Source: an uncultured Clostridia bacterium
GTDB taxonomy: Bacteria; Bacillota; Clostridia; TANB77; CAG-508
Length of the DNA stretch: 34,450 nucleotides
Assembly: GCA_944386775.1 (NCBI GenBank)
Contig: CALXCJ010000012.1
Span: 1-34,450 of the forward strand
Direction: 5' to 3'
The notes beneath the pieces were generated by a model. It ran no database searches. It was not told where the DNA came from and saw nothing but the letters and a program-made list of their open reading frames with translations. The position numbers and the translations under genes are program-made. This document shows positions 17,728 through 27,502 of this stretch, one piece after another (positions within the stretch are counted from its first letter, which is position 1; every line of letters begins with the position of its first letter).

Positions 17728-18393
17728 TTATCCATTATCGATACTTTCTACAAATTCTACTAGACCAGGATATATAGCTTTTCTTAAGTTTTCGTCAACT
17801 TTTACTTTCCATTTACCGTTTTCTTTTTCAAGTGTAATATTTGCTTCTTGTGTTTTTACAGGAATATCTTGTGATTTTAGTTCTTCTGTTAGATATTCTT
17901 GGGCTTTTTCATCGCTTAAGTCCCCTTGCAGAAACCATGCTTGAAATGCTTTTTCCATATAATTGGTTATTATTTCGTTAAAGTCTTTATTTGTTACCTC
18001 TACAACTGCTGTTGCTGTATTTCCTTCTGTTTTTACAGATTTTATATTCCACTCTAAAGATTCGTATAATAATTTTTGGTTTTCTACTGATTCAGGTGAC
18101 ATTATGCTATTGTTGCTAGTATCATTTTCTGTTATTTTCTTTATTTCATCATAATTTGAAAATTCATTTACTTTTTCAAAATCGCCATCTTTTAAAGCTT
18201 GAAACATTTCATTTAGTGTTTTTTCAGGGGATGGAATTACTAAAAACATTAATGCTATTATAATTGCTAATATGATTAGGATTATAATAATTCTACCTAG
18301 TTTTCCCTTGTTTTTTTCGTTTGATTTAGATGATGTTTCTTTTTTTGATTTAGTTTCTGGTTTACTTGATTTAGATTTTTCTTTGTTTGCCAT
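17728..18393 (-). CDS. Membrane-anchored protein with NTF2/DUF4878-like domain
   Basis: The 221 residues comprise a Lys/Ser-rich cytoplasmic tail (1-33), one membrane helix (about 34-52, IIIILIILAIIIALMFLVI), and an extracytoplasmic domain. That domain starts PSPEKTLNEMFQALKDGDFEKVNEF and ends with EKENGKWKVKVDENLRKAIY. The alternation of VKTEGNTATAVVEVT and the final GKWKV strand is typical of DUF4878/SnoaL-like NTF2 folds in Firmicutes lipoproteins and membrane proteins. No function is known. It overlaps the preceding gene by 23 bases in another frame; the ribosome site is weak. Confidence 0.65.
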   Translation of the reverse strand: MANKEKSKSSKPETKSKKETSSKSNEKNKGKLGRIIIILIILAIIIALMFLVIPSPEKTLNEMFQALKDGDFEKVNEFSNYDEIKKITENDTSNNSIMSPESVENQKLLYESLEWNIKSVKTEGNTATAVVEVTNKDFNEIITNYMEKAFQAWFLQGDLSDEKAQEYLTEELKSQDIPVKTQEANITLEKENGKWKVKVDENLRKAIYPGLVEFVESIDNG

Positions 18394-18718
18394 ATTTGTT
18401 CCGAGTTTTTGCTACATTAAACTTTTTTTCTTCTTTGATATTTTCTGTAGTTTTAGTATTTTCTTGGGATGTTTTTGCTTCTTTCTTTTCTTTTTCAAGT
18501 TCAGTATTTTTTTCTGATTTATTGTGTTCTTCGTTTTTTTCTGCTTTGTTTAGTTCCTCAGTTTTTTCCACTTTGTTTGATTCTTCATTTTTTTCTGCTT
18601 TGTTTGGTTCTTTGTTTTCTTCTACTTTGTTTGGTTCTTTGTTTTCTTCTACTTTTGGTTCATTTCTAGTTAGTTCTTCCTTTTTTTCTATTTCTTCTTT
18701 TTTTGAATTTTCATCCAT
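18371..18718 (-). CDS. Low-complexity acidic repeat protein
   Basis: A 115-residue Glu/Lys/Asn-rich protein with six tandem 9-residue units at 23-76 (VEENKEPNK twice, then AEKNEESNK, VEKTEELNK, AEKNEEHNK, SEKNTELEK), matching 27-bp DNA repeats. No domain is recognised. A GGGGGG purine run precedes the ATG by about 6 bases. The end (KKFNVAKTRNKYGKQRKI) overlaps the start of the membrane protein downstream. A frameshift fusing both into one protein with a long acidic cytoplasmic tail is an alternative reading. Confidence 0.5.
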   Translation of the reverse strand: MDENSKKEEIEKKEELTRNEPKVEENKEPNKVEENKEPNKAEKNEESNKVEKTEELNKAEKNEEHNKSEKNTELEKEKKEAKTSQENTKTTENIKEEKKFNVAKTRNKYGKQRKI

Positions 18719-18808
18719 TCTAATCCCCCCATTTCTTTATAATGAAATTATAATATATTCGACATTTTTTTGCAATATTTTTATGAAATATAAAATAAAT
18801 TCCTTTAG

Positions 18809-18840
18809 AAAAACTGCCTATAAAAATATAGGCAGTTTTT
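18809..18840 (-). terminator. Rho-independent terminator, bidirectional
   Basis: AAAAACTGCCTATA (18809-18822), loop of four, TATAGGCAGTTTTT (18827-18840): a 14-bp perfect stem with A and T runs on both sides. It ends the phoH-like gene (stop at 18879) ahead of the next leftward gene. Confidence 0.85.
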
Positions 18841-18878
18841 AAGAGTTTAATTAAAATTAAAATTTTTAAATTTTTTTA

Positions 18879-20225
18879 TTACAAGACTTCAAGTACTACT
18901 TGTGCTAATTCTCCTCGTACAGATTTTTCACAGGTAACTTGCCAACAAATTTTTTGCCCTTTCATTTTTTCTGAAAGATATACAAGTCCATTATATCTTG
19001 AATTTAATTCTACATTGTTTACTTGGTCCGGATCACCTAAAAAGATAAACTTTGATCCTTTTGCAGCCCTTGTTACAATATCTTTTATTACAGTAGGTAA
19101 AATATTTTGCACCTCATCAATAATAAAAATTGTATTAGGTATTGTACGACCTCTTAAAAATCCAATCGGTTGGATCTCGATAAATCTTTCATAAAACAAG
19201 TAATCTATTTGTTCTTGTATTTTTCTGTTAGTCATACTCGGGTCATTTGTTTGAAACATACCTTTTAAGTTATCTGTAATTCCACCCAGATATGGTCCTA
19301 CTTTATTTTCCATTTCTCCTGGAAGAAAACCAATATTTTCGTTACCAATTGTAATAGTTGGTGATGATATTAGAATTTGATTATATATATTATTCGAACC
19401 ATAACCTGAAAGATTTTCAAGTGCCGTTACAAGTGAACAATAAGTTTTGCCTGAGCCTGCTGTACCTTTTACTACAACAAGAGGGGCTATTTCTGGTGGT
19501 GCAAGTAAACATTCCCACAGCATTGTTTGCTCGACATTTAAGGATTTGTTTTTTCCTGGAATATTATTACTATACTTTAATGGAACTATTTTGCCATCAG
19601 TATATCTTCCTAGTGCCCGGCTTGACTCTCCCTTCATTTTTACAAATAGATTTTCATACCAAGTATAATCATTATAATTATATATATCTGCTACATCAAT
19701 TGATTTTTCTTTAAAAAACTTATCTATTACATCTTTTGATGTCTTTACATCAATATACCCTTTATATTGATCTTTTGGTTTTGGAAATATCTCATCTTTG
19801 AATGGTTCTGAGTTTATTCCAAGTTTTTTTGCCTTCATCCTTATTACCGGATTTTGAGAAATTAGAATAACCGTTTCTCCTTCTCTTTGTAAATCCAAAC
19901 ATACTTGGTAAACTCTTTTATCCAACTGTGAGAGATTTTGGCAAGCATCTACGTTAGAGTCTATTTTAGCATTATCAACAACTCTCAAAAGACTTTCATT
20001 TTTTTGCTTGTGTCCTTCTTTTGAAAGTAATTCTTCCATTGGAATATTACCAATATATTCCATAAATTTGGTTGCCATCCTCTGTTTTTCTGGAAGTCCT
20101 TTATATCTGTATAGATTTTCCAAAATTGCCATTGGAATAACAATTGTATTGTCATTACCAAATCTCATGGTTGAATCTTCTGATGCAAGTGTTGCTTCTG
20201 TCCGGAGTACAAATGTTTTTCTCAT
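18879..20225 (-). CDS. PhoH-like ATPase with N-terminal PIN-like domain
   Basis: The 448 residues comprise an N-terminal PIN-like domain (1-145) and a C-terminal PhoH ATPase/helicase domain with Walker A GTAGSGKT (254-261), Walker B IFIIDEVQN (366-374) and GDPDQV (397-402). PhoH2 proteins of this architecture are RNA helicase/RNases. Here the PIN active site looks degraded. The usual VLDTNVLL is VLRTEATL (Asp to Arg at position 8), and the usual (T/S)-(K/N)-D after the late strand is ISQNP, although LDKRV keeps an Asp at 102. The ATPase probably works without the nuclease. It has its own terminator and about 230 bp of leader. Confidence 0.85.
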   Translation of the reverse strand: MRKTFVLRTEATLASEDSTMRFGNDNTIVIPMAILENLYRYKGLPEKQRMATKFMEYIGNIPMEELLSKEGHKQKNESLLRVVDNAKIDSNVDACQNLSQLDKRVYQVCLDLQREGETVILISQNPVIRMKAKKLGINSEPFKDEIFPKPKDQYKGYIDVKTSKDVIDKFFKEKSIDVADIYNYNDYTWYENLFVKMKGESSRALGRYTDGKIVPLKYSNNIPGKNKSLNVEQTMLWECLLAPPEIAPLVVVKGTAGSGKTYCSLVTALENLSGYGSNNIYNQILISSPTITIGNENIGFLPGEMENKVGPYLGGITDNLKGMFQTNDPSMTNRKIQEQIDYLFYERFIEIQPIGFLRGRTIPNTIFIIDEVQNILPTVIKDIVTRAAKGSKFIFLGDPDQVNNVELNSRYNGLVYLSEKMKGQKICWQVTCEKSVRGELAQVVLEVL

Positions 20226-20400
20226 ATTAAACTCTCCTTTTTTTCTAGAATAATAATTCTAGTGTTTTGACTATTATTATAAGTTACTACTATACTATAT
20301 CACTATAAGTAGCAAAATTCAAGTAAAATTTGCTTTTTTACAATTTTTTTATTATGTTTACTACTATATTTACATCTTTTAGTTAAATAACATAACAATA

Positions 20401-20429
20401 GCATAGTAAAACATTAATTTTTACTATGC
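20401..20429 (-). terminator. Hairpin after clpC, probable terminator
   Basis: GCATAGTAAAA (20401-20411) and TTTTACTATGC (20419-20429) pair perfectly over 11 bases with a 7-base loop, 31 bp past the clpC stop. The T tail on the minus strand is short (TATTGTTATG), so termination may be inefficient. Confidence 0.6.
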
Positions 20430-20459
20430 CATTTTCTGCTAAAACATATCATTAAAATT

Positions 20460-22913
20460 TTATTTTAGTACAACAACTTTATTGTCCTCAACCCCAATTT
20501 TAGTCTTCTTATTTTTCTTCAAGTTACCATCCAAAATTTCTTCTGCTAAGCTATCTTCTACTAAGTTTTGGATTGTTCTTCTAAGTGGTCTTGCACCAAA
20601 GTTTTTATCTATTCCTTTTTCTGTTATTAATTTTTTAACATCATCTGTAAACTCTACTTCTATTTTTTGTTCTTTTAACCTATTTATAACTTCTTTTAGC
20701 ATAATATCTACAATTTTGCTGATATCCTCTTCACTTAATTTATGGAATACTATTATTTCGTCAATACGATTTATAAATTCTGGTCTTAATTCTTTTTTTA
20801 CTACATCCATAACTTCTTTTTTGGTTTCTTCATATTGTTTTTCTGTATCTTTTTCTTCTTCTTTATTTGAGAAACCTAATGCTTTTTTGTCTGTAATTAT
20901 TCTTGCACCTAAGTTTGATGTCATAATTATTACAGTATTTTTAAAGTTTACAGTTCTTCCCTGGCTATCTGTTAGTCTTCCATCTTCTAATATTTGTAGT
21001 AGCATATTCATTACATCTGGGTGGGCTTTTTCTATTTCGTCAAATAATATTACAGAATATGGTTTTCTTCTTATTTTTTCTGTTAGTTGACCACCTTCGT
21101 CAAAACCTACATATCCTGGAGGTGAACCTATTAATTTAGATACTGAATGTGGTTCCATATATTCTGACATGTCTATACGTACCATTGCATTTTCGTCTCC
21201 AAATAAGCTTTCAGCAAGTGCTTTTGAAAGTTCTGTTTTTCCAACTCCTGTTGGTCCTAAAAATAGGAATGAACCTATTGGTCTTTTTGGATCTTTTAGA
21301 CCAACTCTTCCTCTTCTTATTGCTTTTGCAACAGCTTCTACTGCCTCTTTTTGCCCTACTACTCTTTTTTGAAGAATTTTTTCTAGATTTCTTAGTTTTT
21401 CTGTTTCGTTTTGTGTTATTTTTTTAGTAGGTATACCTGTTTGGCTACTTATTACTTCTGCTATGTTTTCTTCTGTAATATTTGTTACAGATTTAGTATT
21501 TTTGTTTTTCCATTTTTGTTCTTCTTTTTCGTATTTTTCTTTTAATGCTTTTTCTTCATCTCTTAATGCTGCTGCTTCTTCAAATTTTTGTTTTCTTACT
21601 GCTTCTTCTTTGTCTTTTTGTTTTGCTTCTATTTTTTCTTGTAATACTTTTAAATTTTCTGGTTCTGTATATGCTTTTAGTCTTGCACGTGATGCTGCTT
21701 CGTCTATTAAATCTATTGCTTTATCTGGCAAAAATCTATCGTTTATATATCTTACAGATAATTTTACAGCAGCCTCTATTGCTTCATCTGTAATTTTTAC
21801 ATTATGATGTGCTTCGTATTTATCTCTTATTCCTTTTAAAATTTTAATTGTATCACTTTCAGATGGTTCATTTACTGTTACTGGGCTAAATCTTCTTTCT
21901 AGAGCTGAATCTTTTTCAATATATTTACGATATTCATTTAATGTAGTTGCTCCAACAAGCTGTATTTCGCCTCTTGCTAAAAGTGGTTTTAAAATATTTG
22001 CTGCATCTATTGCTCCTTCTGCTGCTCCTGCTCCTACTATTGTATGAATTTCATCTATAAATAATATTATATCTCCTGCTTTTTTTACTTCATTTAATGC
22101 TTTTTTGATTCTTTCTTCAAAATCTCCTCTATATTTTGCTCCTGCAACCATTCCTGATATATCTAAAGTAACTACTCTTTTATTTTTTAAAATTTCTGGC
22201 ACATCTCCTGAAACTATTTTTTGTGCTAAACCTTCTACTACTGCTGTTTTTCCAACACCTGGTTCTCCTATTAAACAAGGGTTATTTTTTGTTCTTCTTG
22301 AAAGTATTTGGACTACTCTTTGTATTTCTTCTTTACGCCCAATTATTGGGTCTAATTTTCCAGCCTCTGCTTTTTTGGTTAAATCTTCTCCGAATTGATT
22401 TAATGTTGGAGTTTGGTTATAACTTCCTCTTAGCTCTTTATTAGTTCCTCCATTTGAATTTTCTTGCTTTGCATATTCTTCACCTTCATTTATTACTTTT
22501 ATTATTTCGTTATATAGTCTTGGGATATTTACATTTAAATTTAGTAAAATTCTAGATGCAATGCTATCCCCTTCTCTTAGTATTCCAATTAGAAGGTGTT
22601 CTGTTCCTATATAATTATATCCTAGTTTTCTTGATTCTATAAATGCTACTTCTATAACTCTTTTTGTTCTTGGAGTAAAATCAATTATTTCGTCTACTGG
22701 TTCTTCTTTGCCAACAAATTCTTCAATTTTTTCTAGTACCTTTTCTGATGTTATTTCTTGGTTTTGTAGTACTTTACTTGCAACTCCATTTCCTTCTTCG
22801 ATTAGACCATATAGTAGATGTTCTGTTCCTATGTAGCTATGGCCTAGTTCCATTGCGATACTGCTGGCTATTTCTAAAGCTTTGTTACAGCTATTTGTAA
22901 ATTTATATGTCAT
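20460..22913 (-). CDS. clpC: ATP-dependent Clp protease ATP-binding subunit ClpC
   Basis: An 817-residue AAA+ unfoldase partnering ClpP. It has two Clp-N repeats (1-145, with IGTEHLLYG and IGTEHLLIG), NBD1 with Walker A GEPGVGKT (216-223), a middle UVR/coiled-coil region (about 420-465, [20 protein letters not shown]), NBD2 with GPTGVGKT and an [17 protein letters not shown] segment, and a C-terminal D2-small domain. In Bacillus relatives ClpC degrades proteins marked by McsB arginine phosphorylation. It is the last gene of the ctsR-mcsA-mcsB-clpC operon, 176 bp after mcsB. Confidence 0.97.
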   Translation of the reverse strand: MTYKFTNSCNKALEIASSIAMELGHSYIGTEHLLYGLIEEGNGVASKVLQNQEITSEKVLEKIEEFVGKEEPVDEIIDFTPRTKRVIEVAFIESRKLGYNYIGTEHLLIGILREGDSIASRILLNLNVNIPRLYNEIIKVINEGEEYAKQENSNGGTNKELRGSYNQTPTLNQFGEDLTKKAEAGKLDPIIGRKEEIQRVVQILSRRTKNNPCLIGEPGVGKTAVVEGLAQKIVSGDVPEILKNKRVVTLDISGMVAGAKYRGDFEERIKKALNEVKKAGDIILFIDEIHTIVGAGAAEGAIDAANILKPLLARGEIQLVGATTLNEYRKYIEKDSALERRFSPVTVNEPSESDTIKILKGIRDKYEAHHNVKITDEAIEAAVKLSVRYINDRFLPDKAIDLIDEAASRARLKAYTEPENLKVLQEKIEAKQKDKEEAVRKQKFEEAAALRDEEKALKEKYEKEEQKWKNKNTKSVTNITEENIAEVISSQTGIPTKKITQNETEKLRNLEKILQKRVVGQKEAVEAVAKAIRRGRVGLKDPKRPIGSFLFLGPTGVGKTELSKALAESLFGDENAMVRIDMSEYMEPHSVSKLIGSPPGYVGFDEGGQLTEKIRRKPYSVILFDEIEKAHPDVMNMLLQILEDGRLTDSQGRTVNFKNTVIIMTSNLGARIITDKKALGFSNKEEEKDTEKQYEETKKEVMDVVKKELRPEFINRIDEIIVFHKLSEEDISKIVDIMLKEVINRLKEQKIEVEFTDDVKKLITEKGIDKNFGARPLRRTIQNLVEDSLAEEILDGNLKKNKKTKIGVEDNKVVVLK

Positions 22914-23089
22914 AGTTTATCTCTCCTTTTTTTATAAATTTAGATTTTGGTATAGGTATCTATAAACCTTTTACAATAAGAATAAATTTATTTTAATATT
23001 TTATTTTTTGTTTTAACTTTGTTGTTTGAAACTCTTTATTTTGAATTCATTATCTTAAACTTTTCCGGATTAAATTTTTTTATGCATTT

Positions 23090-24103
23090 TTATTTTTCCT
23101 TTATTATTTCTTTTATAATCTCTGCCCTTTTTATATCTCTTTCTGTTTTATTTATTTGCATTCCTAGCTTTTTTTGCATATTTGCAGGTTTGGTATATAA
23201 ATATAACTTTCTTATTTTTGCATCTGTTAATTCTGGCAATATTCCAAGGTCTGTTCCAAGTTTTATGTTTGATAGTAATTTATTTGTTTCTTCTTGTGAT
23301 ATTTTTTTGCAGTTTGTAAGTATTCCATAACTTCTATAAATTTTATCTTCTAAATCTATATTTGTTTTTGCTAAGATTTTTCTTGCTTTTCTTTCTTGCT
23401 CTATTAATTTTTGTGTAATTACTTTTATATTTTCTACAATTTCTTTTTCAGTAATTCCTAAAGTTCTTTTATTAGATATTTGCAATATATCACCTTCGAT
23501 TTTACTTCCCTCTCCAAATGCTCCTTTTACATTTAATTCAAAATTACTTATTGTATAAAGTATTTTATTGATATTTTCTGCTTCAAGTAAGCTTGGAACA
23601 TGTAGCATTACAGATGCTTTAAGCCCTGTTCCACAATTATTAGGATATGTTGTTAAATACCCGTATTTTTTATTTGTTGCATATCCAAGTAAATTTTCTA
23701 GTTTTTGGTCTATTTCTATTGCTAAATTAAGTGTATTTTCCAAATCTAGACCACTCATAAATACTTGCAACCTTATATGGTCTTCTTCATTTATCATTAT
23801 ACATATATTTTCTTCGTCATTTATTAATATACTTCCTATTTCATTTTTATTTAATACAAATTCAGGACTTATTATATTTTTTTCTACTAAACTCATTTTT
23901 GTTATATCATCCATATCTTTTAACTTGAAAAATTTAAGTCCATATCCTATTGCATATAGATTATCTGTTATTTTTTTCTCTAATTTTTGTATTTCATCTT
24001 CTGTTTTTAAATTAAATTTGAAGCCCGCAAGATTCCTTGCAAGCCTAATTCTTGTACTTATTGCTACATCTGAATCTGTTCCACCTTGCATATACCAACT
24101 CAT
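23090..24103 (-). CDS. mcsB: Protein-arginine kinase McsB
   Basis: The 337-residue protein is a phosphagen-kinase-fold enzyme that phosphorylates arginines on CtsR and damaged proteins. Visible are SDVAISTRIRLARNLAGF (11-28), EEDHIRLQ (nucleotide-binding region), and YPNNCGTGLKASVMLHVP with the reactive Cys. The length is slightly under the Bacillus protein, and the C-terminal tail is Lys/Glu-rich. A GGAGGAAAGTT site precedes the ATG; it is 15 bp downstream of mcsA. Confidence 0.95.
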   Translation of the reverse strand: MSWYMQGGTDSDVAISTRIRLARNLAGFKFNLKTEDEIQKLEKKITDNLYAIGYGLKFFKLKDMDDITKMSLVEKNIISPEFVLNKNEIGSILINDEENICIMINEEDHIRLQVFMSGLDLENTLNLAIEIDQKLENLLGYATNKKYGYLTTYPNNCGTGLKASVMLHVPSLLEAENINKILYTISNFELNVKGAFGEGSKIEGDILQISNKRTLGITEKEIVENIKVITQKLIEQERKARKILAKTNIDLEDKIYRSYGILTNCKKISQEETNKLLSNIKLGTDLGILPELTDAKIRKLYLYTKPANMQKKLGMQINKTERDIKRAEIIKEIIKEK

Positions 24104-24118
24104 AACTTTCCTCCATTT

Positions 24119-24697
24119 TTATTTTTCTAATTTTTTTATTTCGTCTCTAATTTTTGCAGCATCTTCATATCTTTCTTCTTTTACTGCTTGTTTTAAATCT
24201 TCTTGCAATTTTTCAAGTTGAGTCATTTTTGCATTTTTTGCATCTTTGTTGTTTTCTTCTCCATTTTGTGCTTCTTTATTTTCATCTTCTTTATATTTTA
24301 TTTCATTATCTAAAATTTTACCAAGTCTTCCTACATGTCTATTTGCACCTTGTATTCTTTTTAATATTGGATCTAATTTAAAGTCAAATGTATCATAACA
24401 GTTTGGGCATCCAAGTTTTCCTGATTTTATTATATCATCAAATGTAGAATTGCAAGATTTACATCTGATTTGGGCACTTTTATCTAACATTGGCATCATT
24501 CCATCATTTGCAAAATCTTCTAAAAAGCTTCCAAAGAAACTTGGTATATCCATTGAAAATACATCCATATCCATACTGTTTGTTATTCCAAGTTTTCTGC
24601 TACATTCTTCACATAAGTTTATTTCTTTTGTGATTCCATTTATACTTTCAGTGTATCTAACATTTGCTTGTCTTTTTCCACAATTTTCACATAACAT
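24119..24697 (-). CDS. mcsA: McsA, activator of McsB
   Basis: This 192-residue zinc protein has CXXC pairs at CENC (3-6), CEEC (about 29-32), CKSC (about 79-82) and CPNC (about 97-100), and a C-terminal UVR motif (LQEDLKQAVKEERYEDAAKI). McsA stimulates the McsB kinase and links it to ClpC. The segment of Asp/Glu/Asn before the UVR motif is low complexity. Its position between ctsR and mcsB is the standard order. Confidence 0.95.
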   Translation of the reverse strand: MLCENCGKRQANVRYTESINGITKEINLCEECSRKLGITNSMDMDVFSMDIPSFFGSFLEDFANDGMMPMLDKSAQIRCKSCNSTFDDIIKSGKLGCPNCYDTFDFKLDPILKRIQGANRHVGRLGKILDNEIKYKEDENKEAQNGEENNKDAKNAKMTQLEKLQEDLKQAVKEERYEDAAKIRDEIKKLEK

Positions 24698-24732
24698 TTT
24701 TATCCTCTCCTTTTTATTTATTTTTTTAGTTT

Positions 24733-25182
24733 TTACTCCAAATTTAATAACATATTTTTAAAAATTCTAGCTCTTACTTCATCTTTTATTTTTGTGTCTA
24801 GTTTTAATACATTATCACTTGTTGCTACTTTTAATAGTTTTGCTTCTTTTTTTGAAATTATGTTATATGTTAAAAAATCACTTATTAAAATATCTACATC
24901 ATTTGATGTTAATTCTTTTCCTATATTTTTTATAATATGCATCATATAGTCTGATTTGCTTGTATTTACTTTTTTTATTTTAATATTGCCTCCTCCACCT
25001 CTTTTACTTTCTACATAATACCCTTGCGAAGGTTTAAACCTTGTTGATATTACATAATTTATTTGTGAAGGTACACAATGAAATTGCTGTGCAAGCTCAT
25101 TTCGCTGTATTTCTACATAATCTTGATCATTTTCATCAAAGAGTTCTTTTATGAACTCTTCTATTAGGTCTGACATTCTCAT
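24733..25182 (-). CDS. ctsR: Transcriptional repressor CtsR
   Basis: The 149-residue repressor of class III heat-shock genes begins MRMSDLIEEFIKELFDEN. The winged helix-turn-helix carries RNELAQQFHCVPSQINYVIS and the wing GYYVESKRGGGGNIKI, the tetraglycine loop that senses temperature in CtsR. The C-terminal domain is the McsB/ClpC-contacting part. It starts the operon and is autoregulated through the operator just upstream. Confidence 0.96.
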   Translation of the reverse strand: MRMSDLIEEFIKELFDENDQDYVEIQRNELAQQFHCVPSQINYVISTRFKPSQGYYVESKRGGGGNIKIKKVNTSKSDYMMHIIKNIGKELTSNDVDILISDFLTYNIISKKEAKLLKVATSDNVLKLDTKIKDEVRARIFKNMLLNLE

Positions 25183-25246
25183 TTAATACACCCCTTTTTA
25201 TGTATTTGCTTTCACTTTTGTTTTTATTTTTAGTTTCGTTTTTGAC

Positions 25247-25298
25247 TTTGACTTTCTTTGACCTATTACTATTATAAATGAATACTAATAATAATCAA
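25247..25298 (-). promoter_or_regulatory. ctsR operon promoter with CtsR operator
   Basis: On the minus strand: TTGATT (25293-25298), a 16-bp spacer and TATAAT (25271-25276), followed at the expected transcription start by GGTCAAA-GAA-AGTCAAA (25247-25263). This is an exact match to the CtsR heptad-repeat consensus RGTCAAANANRGTCAAA. A third overlapping AGTCAAA-type half site extends to 25241. The position implies repression of ctsR-mcsA-mcsB-clpC, relieved by heat or protein stress. Confidence 0.85.
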
Positions 25299-25374
25299 CT
25301 TTCATTTTAGTCAATTTTCTTAGTATTTTCTCTGTTTTTTACTGCATTTTGTGCATTTTTCTCTTTTTTTTATA

Positions 25375-25647
25375 TTATTTTGACTTTTTTTGACCTTTCG
25401 TCATATTGTTTAATTCTTCTGCCCTTTCTTTTTGCTTTGGTAATGGAATCCAAGCAAAATATGATGAAATAAATTCTCCATATTGAGTTGCATCTTCCCC
25501 TACTTCTACATCAAAATCAGGCATTTTTTTGCTTTTTTCCTCTTTTTTATTTTTTTCATTTTTTATATTATTTTCAACCTTTATATTTTTTTGCATTTCT
25601 TTTGAGCCCTTTTTATAATAGTCATCCATATTATCTTTTTTATTCAT
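25375..25647 (-). CDS. Hypothetical small protein
   Basis: About 90 residues. The N-terminal half is Lys/Asn/Glu-rich. The C-terminal half looks folded (MPDFDVEVGEDATQYGEFIS, then SYFAWIPLPKQKERAEELN). I do not recognise a family. An AAAGGA purine box directly abuts the ATG at 25659, so the second in-frame ATG (25647) is the better start. No signal peptide or helix. It lies just upstream of the ctsR promoter, on the same strand. Confidence 0.5.
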   Translation of the reverse strand: MNKKDNMDDYYKKGSKEMQKNIKVENNIKNEKNKKEEKSKKMPDFDVEVGEDATQYGEFISSYFAWIPLPKQKERAEELNNMTKGQKKSK

Positions 25648-25659
25648 TTTGAAACTCAT

Positions 25660-26025
25660 CCTTTCTCGTTTTTGGTACTCGCCTTTTGCTCTATTTTTAA
25701 TACTTTTTTGTAATCTTTTTATTTTACTATTTCTGTGTAATCTCTTTTTATTTTTTATTGTAATCTTTTTTTATTAAACTTTTTTATGTTCTTTTTTCTA
25801 ACTTTTTTATTGTTTTATTCTTAAACTTTTTTGTTATCTTTTTCTTTCAATTTTTTCTATGTATTGATATTATGACACAGTTTCTTTGTTTTTATACATT
25901 AATTTTTCATGCCTTATTACAAACTAAAACTTTAACTCGATATTTAAAATAGAAAATAAAAGTACCATATATTTTTCAATTATTATTTTCCACTTTTTTG
26001 CATATATATTAAGCAGGTGATAAAA
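25660..26025. other. Intergenic, T-rich, no gene seen
   Basis: A divergent spacer between the small minus-strand gene and ylbJ. It contains degenerate repeats of a CTTTTTT(T)ATT-like motif (about 25740-25850) and no open frame with a ribosome site. Promoters for both flanking genes are expected here, but I cannot pick one with confidence. Confidence 0.5.
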
Positions 26026-27132
26026 ATGTTTTCAAAATGCCACTTTTTAGTAATAAAAATCAAAAAAAATATATTTGCAATATTATTTTTACTCTTCTCA
26101 GCTTCCTTGCTAATATTTGCAAACAATAACCTACTTGCAGTAAAAAGCGGTCTAACACTATGGGCAACATCTGTTGTTCCAACACTATTTCCTTTTTTTG
26201 TTGCAACTGAACTATTAATGCATACAAACATTATCTACTATTTTGGGAAACTATTAAATAAGTTTATGAAGCCTATTTTCAATATTCGTGGTGAAGGTGC
26301 ATTTTGTTTTATAATGGGACTAATTAGTGGTTACCCAATTGGTGCAAAAATTGCTTCACATTTCAGAAAAGAAAATATTTGCACAAAAGCTGAATGTGAA
26401 AGGTTATTAAGTTTTACTAATAACTCTGGACCACTATTTATTATTGGTACTGTTGGAATAAGTATGTTTGGTAATACAAGTATTGGACTTTTGCTTTTTT
26501 GTACTCACATTTTAGCAAGTTTTATTGTAGGATTTATTTTTAGATTTTGGAAATATGATTATAAAAAGTCTAATTCTATATTAAGTAATTTTTTTAAAAA
26601 GAGTAAAAATTTGAATAGAAATATTGAGGATACAAATTTTAATAAATATAATGATAATAACTTTATTAAAATTTCAAACCTAGGCAGTATAATTGCTGAA
26701 AGTATTACAAATAGCACTTCTACAATTTTAATGATTGGTGGTTTTATAATTATTTTTTCTAGCATTATTTCTATTTTTAAAGCTAGCGGTTTATTAAATA
26801 TAATTACAGTAATATTTTCTCCGATTTTTAATTTTTTTGAGATAAATACCAGCTTTATCTCTCCTATTTTTACGGGGCTATTAGAAGTTACAAATGGACT
26901 TAGTCTTATTGCTTCTGTTAAGATTAAGGCTATTTCTATAAATATTATTTTGGCATCGTTTGTTCTTGGATTTGGGGGACTTTCTGTGTTATTACAAGTT
27001 TGGAGCGTAATTTCAAAAACTGATCTTTCTATAAAACCTTATTTTTATGGGAAATTGCTTCAAGGTCTTATTGCAAGTATTTTAACTTGTATATTTATTA
27101 ATATTTTTCCGTTTTTGAATTTGGATTTATAA
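26026..27132 (+). CDS. ylbJ: Sporulation integral membrane protein YlbJ
   Basis: A polytopic membrane protein of about 368 residues needed for spore cortex formation in Bacillus and built on a nucleoside-recognition/gate fold. Characteristic stretches are GLTLWATSVVPTLFPFFV, FIMGLISGYPIGAKI and LLSFTNNSGPLFIIGTVG, with a second half containing a LMIGGFIIIFSSIIS helix. AGGTGA at 26015-26020 sits 5 bases before the ATG at 26026, which is preferred over the overlapping GTG at 26017. The next gene, a small protein, follows after 76 bp on the same strand. Confidence 0.9.
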   Translation: MFSKCHFLVIKIKKNIFAILFLLFSASLLIFANNNLLAVKSGLTLWATSVVPTLFPFFVATELLMHTNIIYYFGKLLNKFMKPIFNIRGEGAFCFIMGLISGYPIGAKIASHFRKENICTKAECERLLSFTNNSGPLFIIGTVGISMFGNTSIGLLLFCTHILASFIVGFIFRFWKYDYKKSNSILSNFFKKSKNLNRNIEDTNFNKYNDNNFIKISNLGSIIAESITNSTSTILMIGGFIIIFSSIISIFKASGLLNIITVIFSPIFNFFEINTSFISPIFTGLLEVTNGLSLIASVKIKAISINIILASFVLGFGGLSVLLQVWSVISKTDLSIKPYFYGKLLQGLIASILTCIFINIFPFLNLDL

Positions 27133-27208
27133 GAAATTTGTTAAGTCTTTCAATAAATAGAATATTTGGCATTTATTCTCATATATTTTATTAGAATGGA
27201 GTGATAGT

Positions 27209-27472
27209 ATGGATAATTTTTCACCTTATATGGATTTTGGAATGGGTATGTCTCAACAAAATAGTGATATGGCTGATATGTATAAAGATCCTATGTTTAA
27301 CCCTATTATGCAATATGAACAAGCTTACAGTTATTATAAATATTTATGTATGCAAATGGATTATAAAATAAAGTGTAAAGAATATGAACGTATGTGTAAT
27401 AGTTCTAATTCTTCCCATTCTAATTCTCAAAATTCTAATGAGCGAATAAATAATAATAGAAGAGTTGAATAA
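27209..27472 (+). CDS. Hypothetical Met/Tyr/Ser-rich small protein
   Basis: The 87-residue protein starts MDNFSPYMDFGMGMSQQNSD and is rich in Met, Tyr, Asn and Ser. It has a central YYKYLCMQMDYKIKCKEYE segment with two Cys and a Ser/Asn-rich tail. The composition resembles small spore coat-associated peptides, and it follows ylbJ, but I recognise no family, so this is only a suggestion. A GGAGTGATAGT site precedes the ATG. Confidence 0.6.
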   Translation: MDNFSPYMDFGMGMSQQNSDMADMYKDPMFNPIMQYEQAYSYYKYLCMQMDYKIKCKEYERMCNSSNSSHSNSQNSNERINNNRRVE

Positions 27473-27502
27473 AATGTGTATAACTCTTTCTATACTTAAT
27501 TT

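Noticed and set aside
25983..26231. 82-residue minus-strand frame before and across the ylbJ start
   Set aside because: It is antisense to the ylbJ N-terminus, lacks a ribosome site and has no recognisable pattern.
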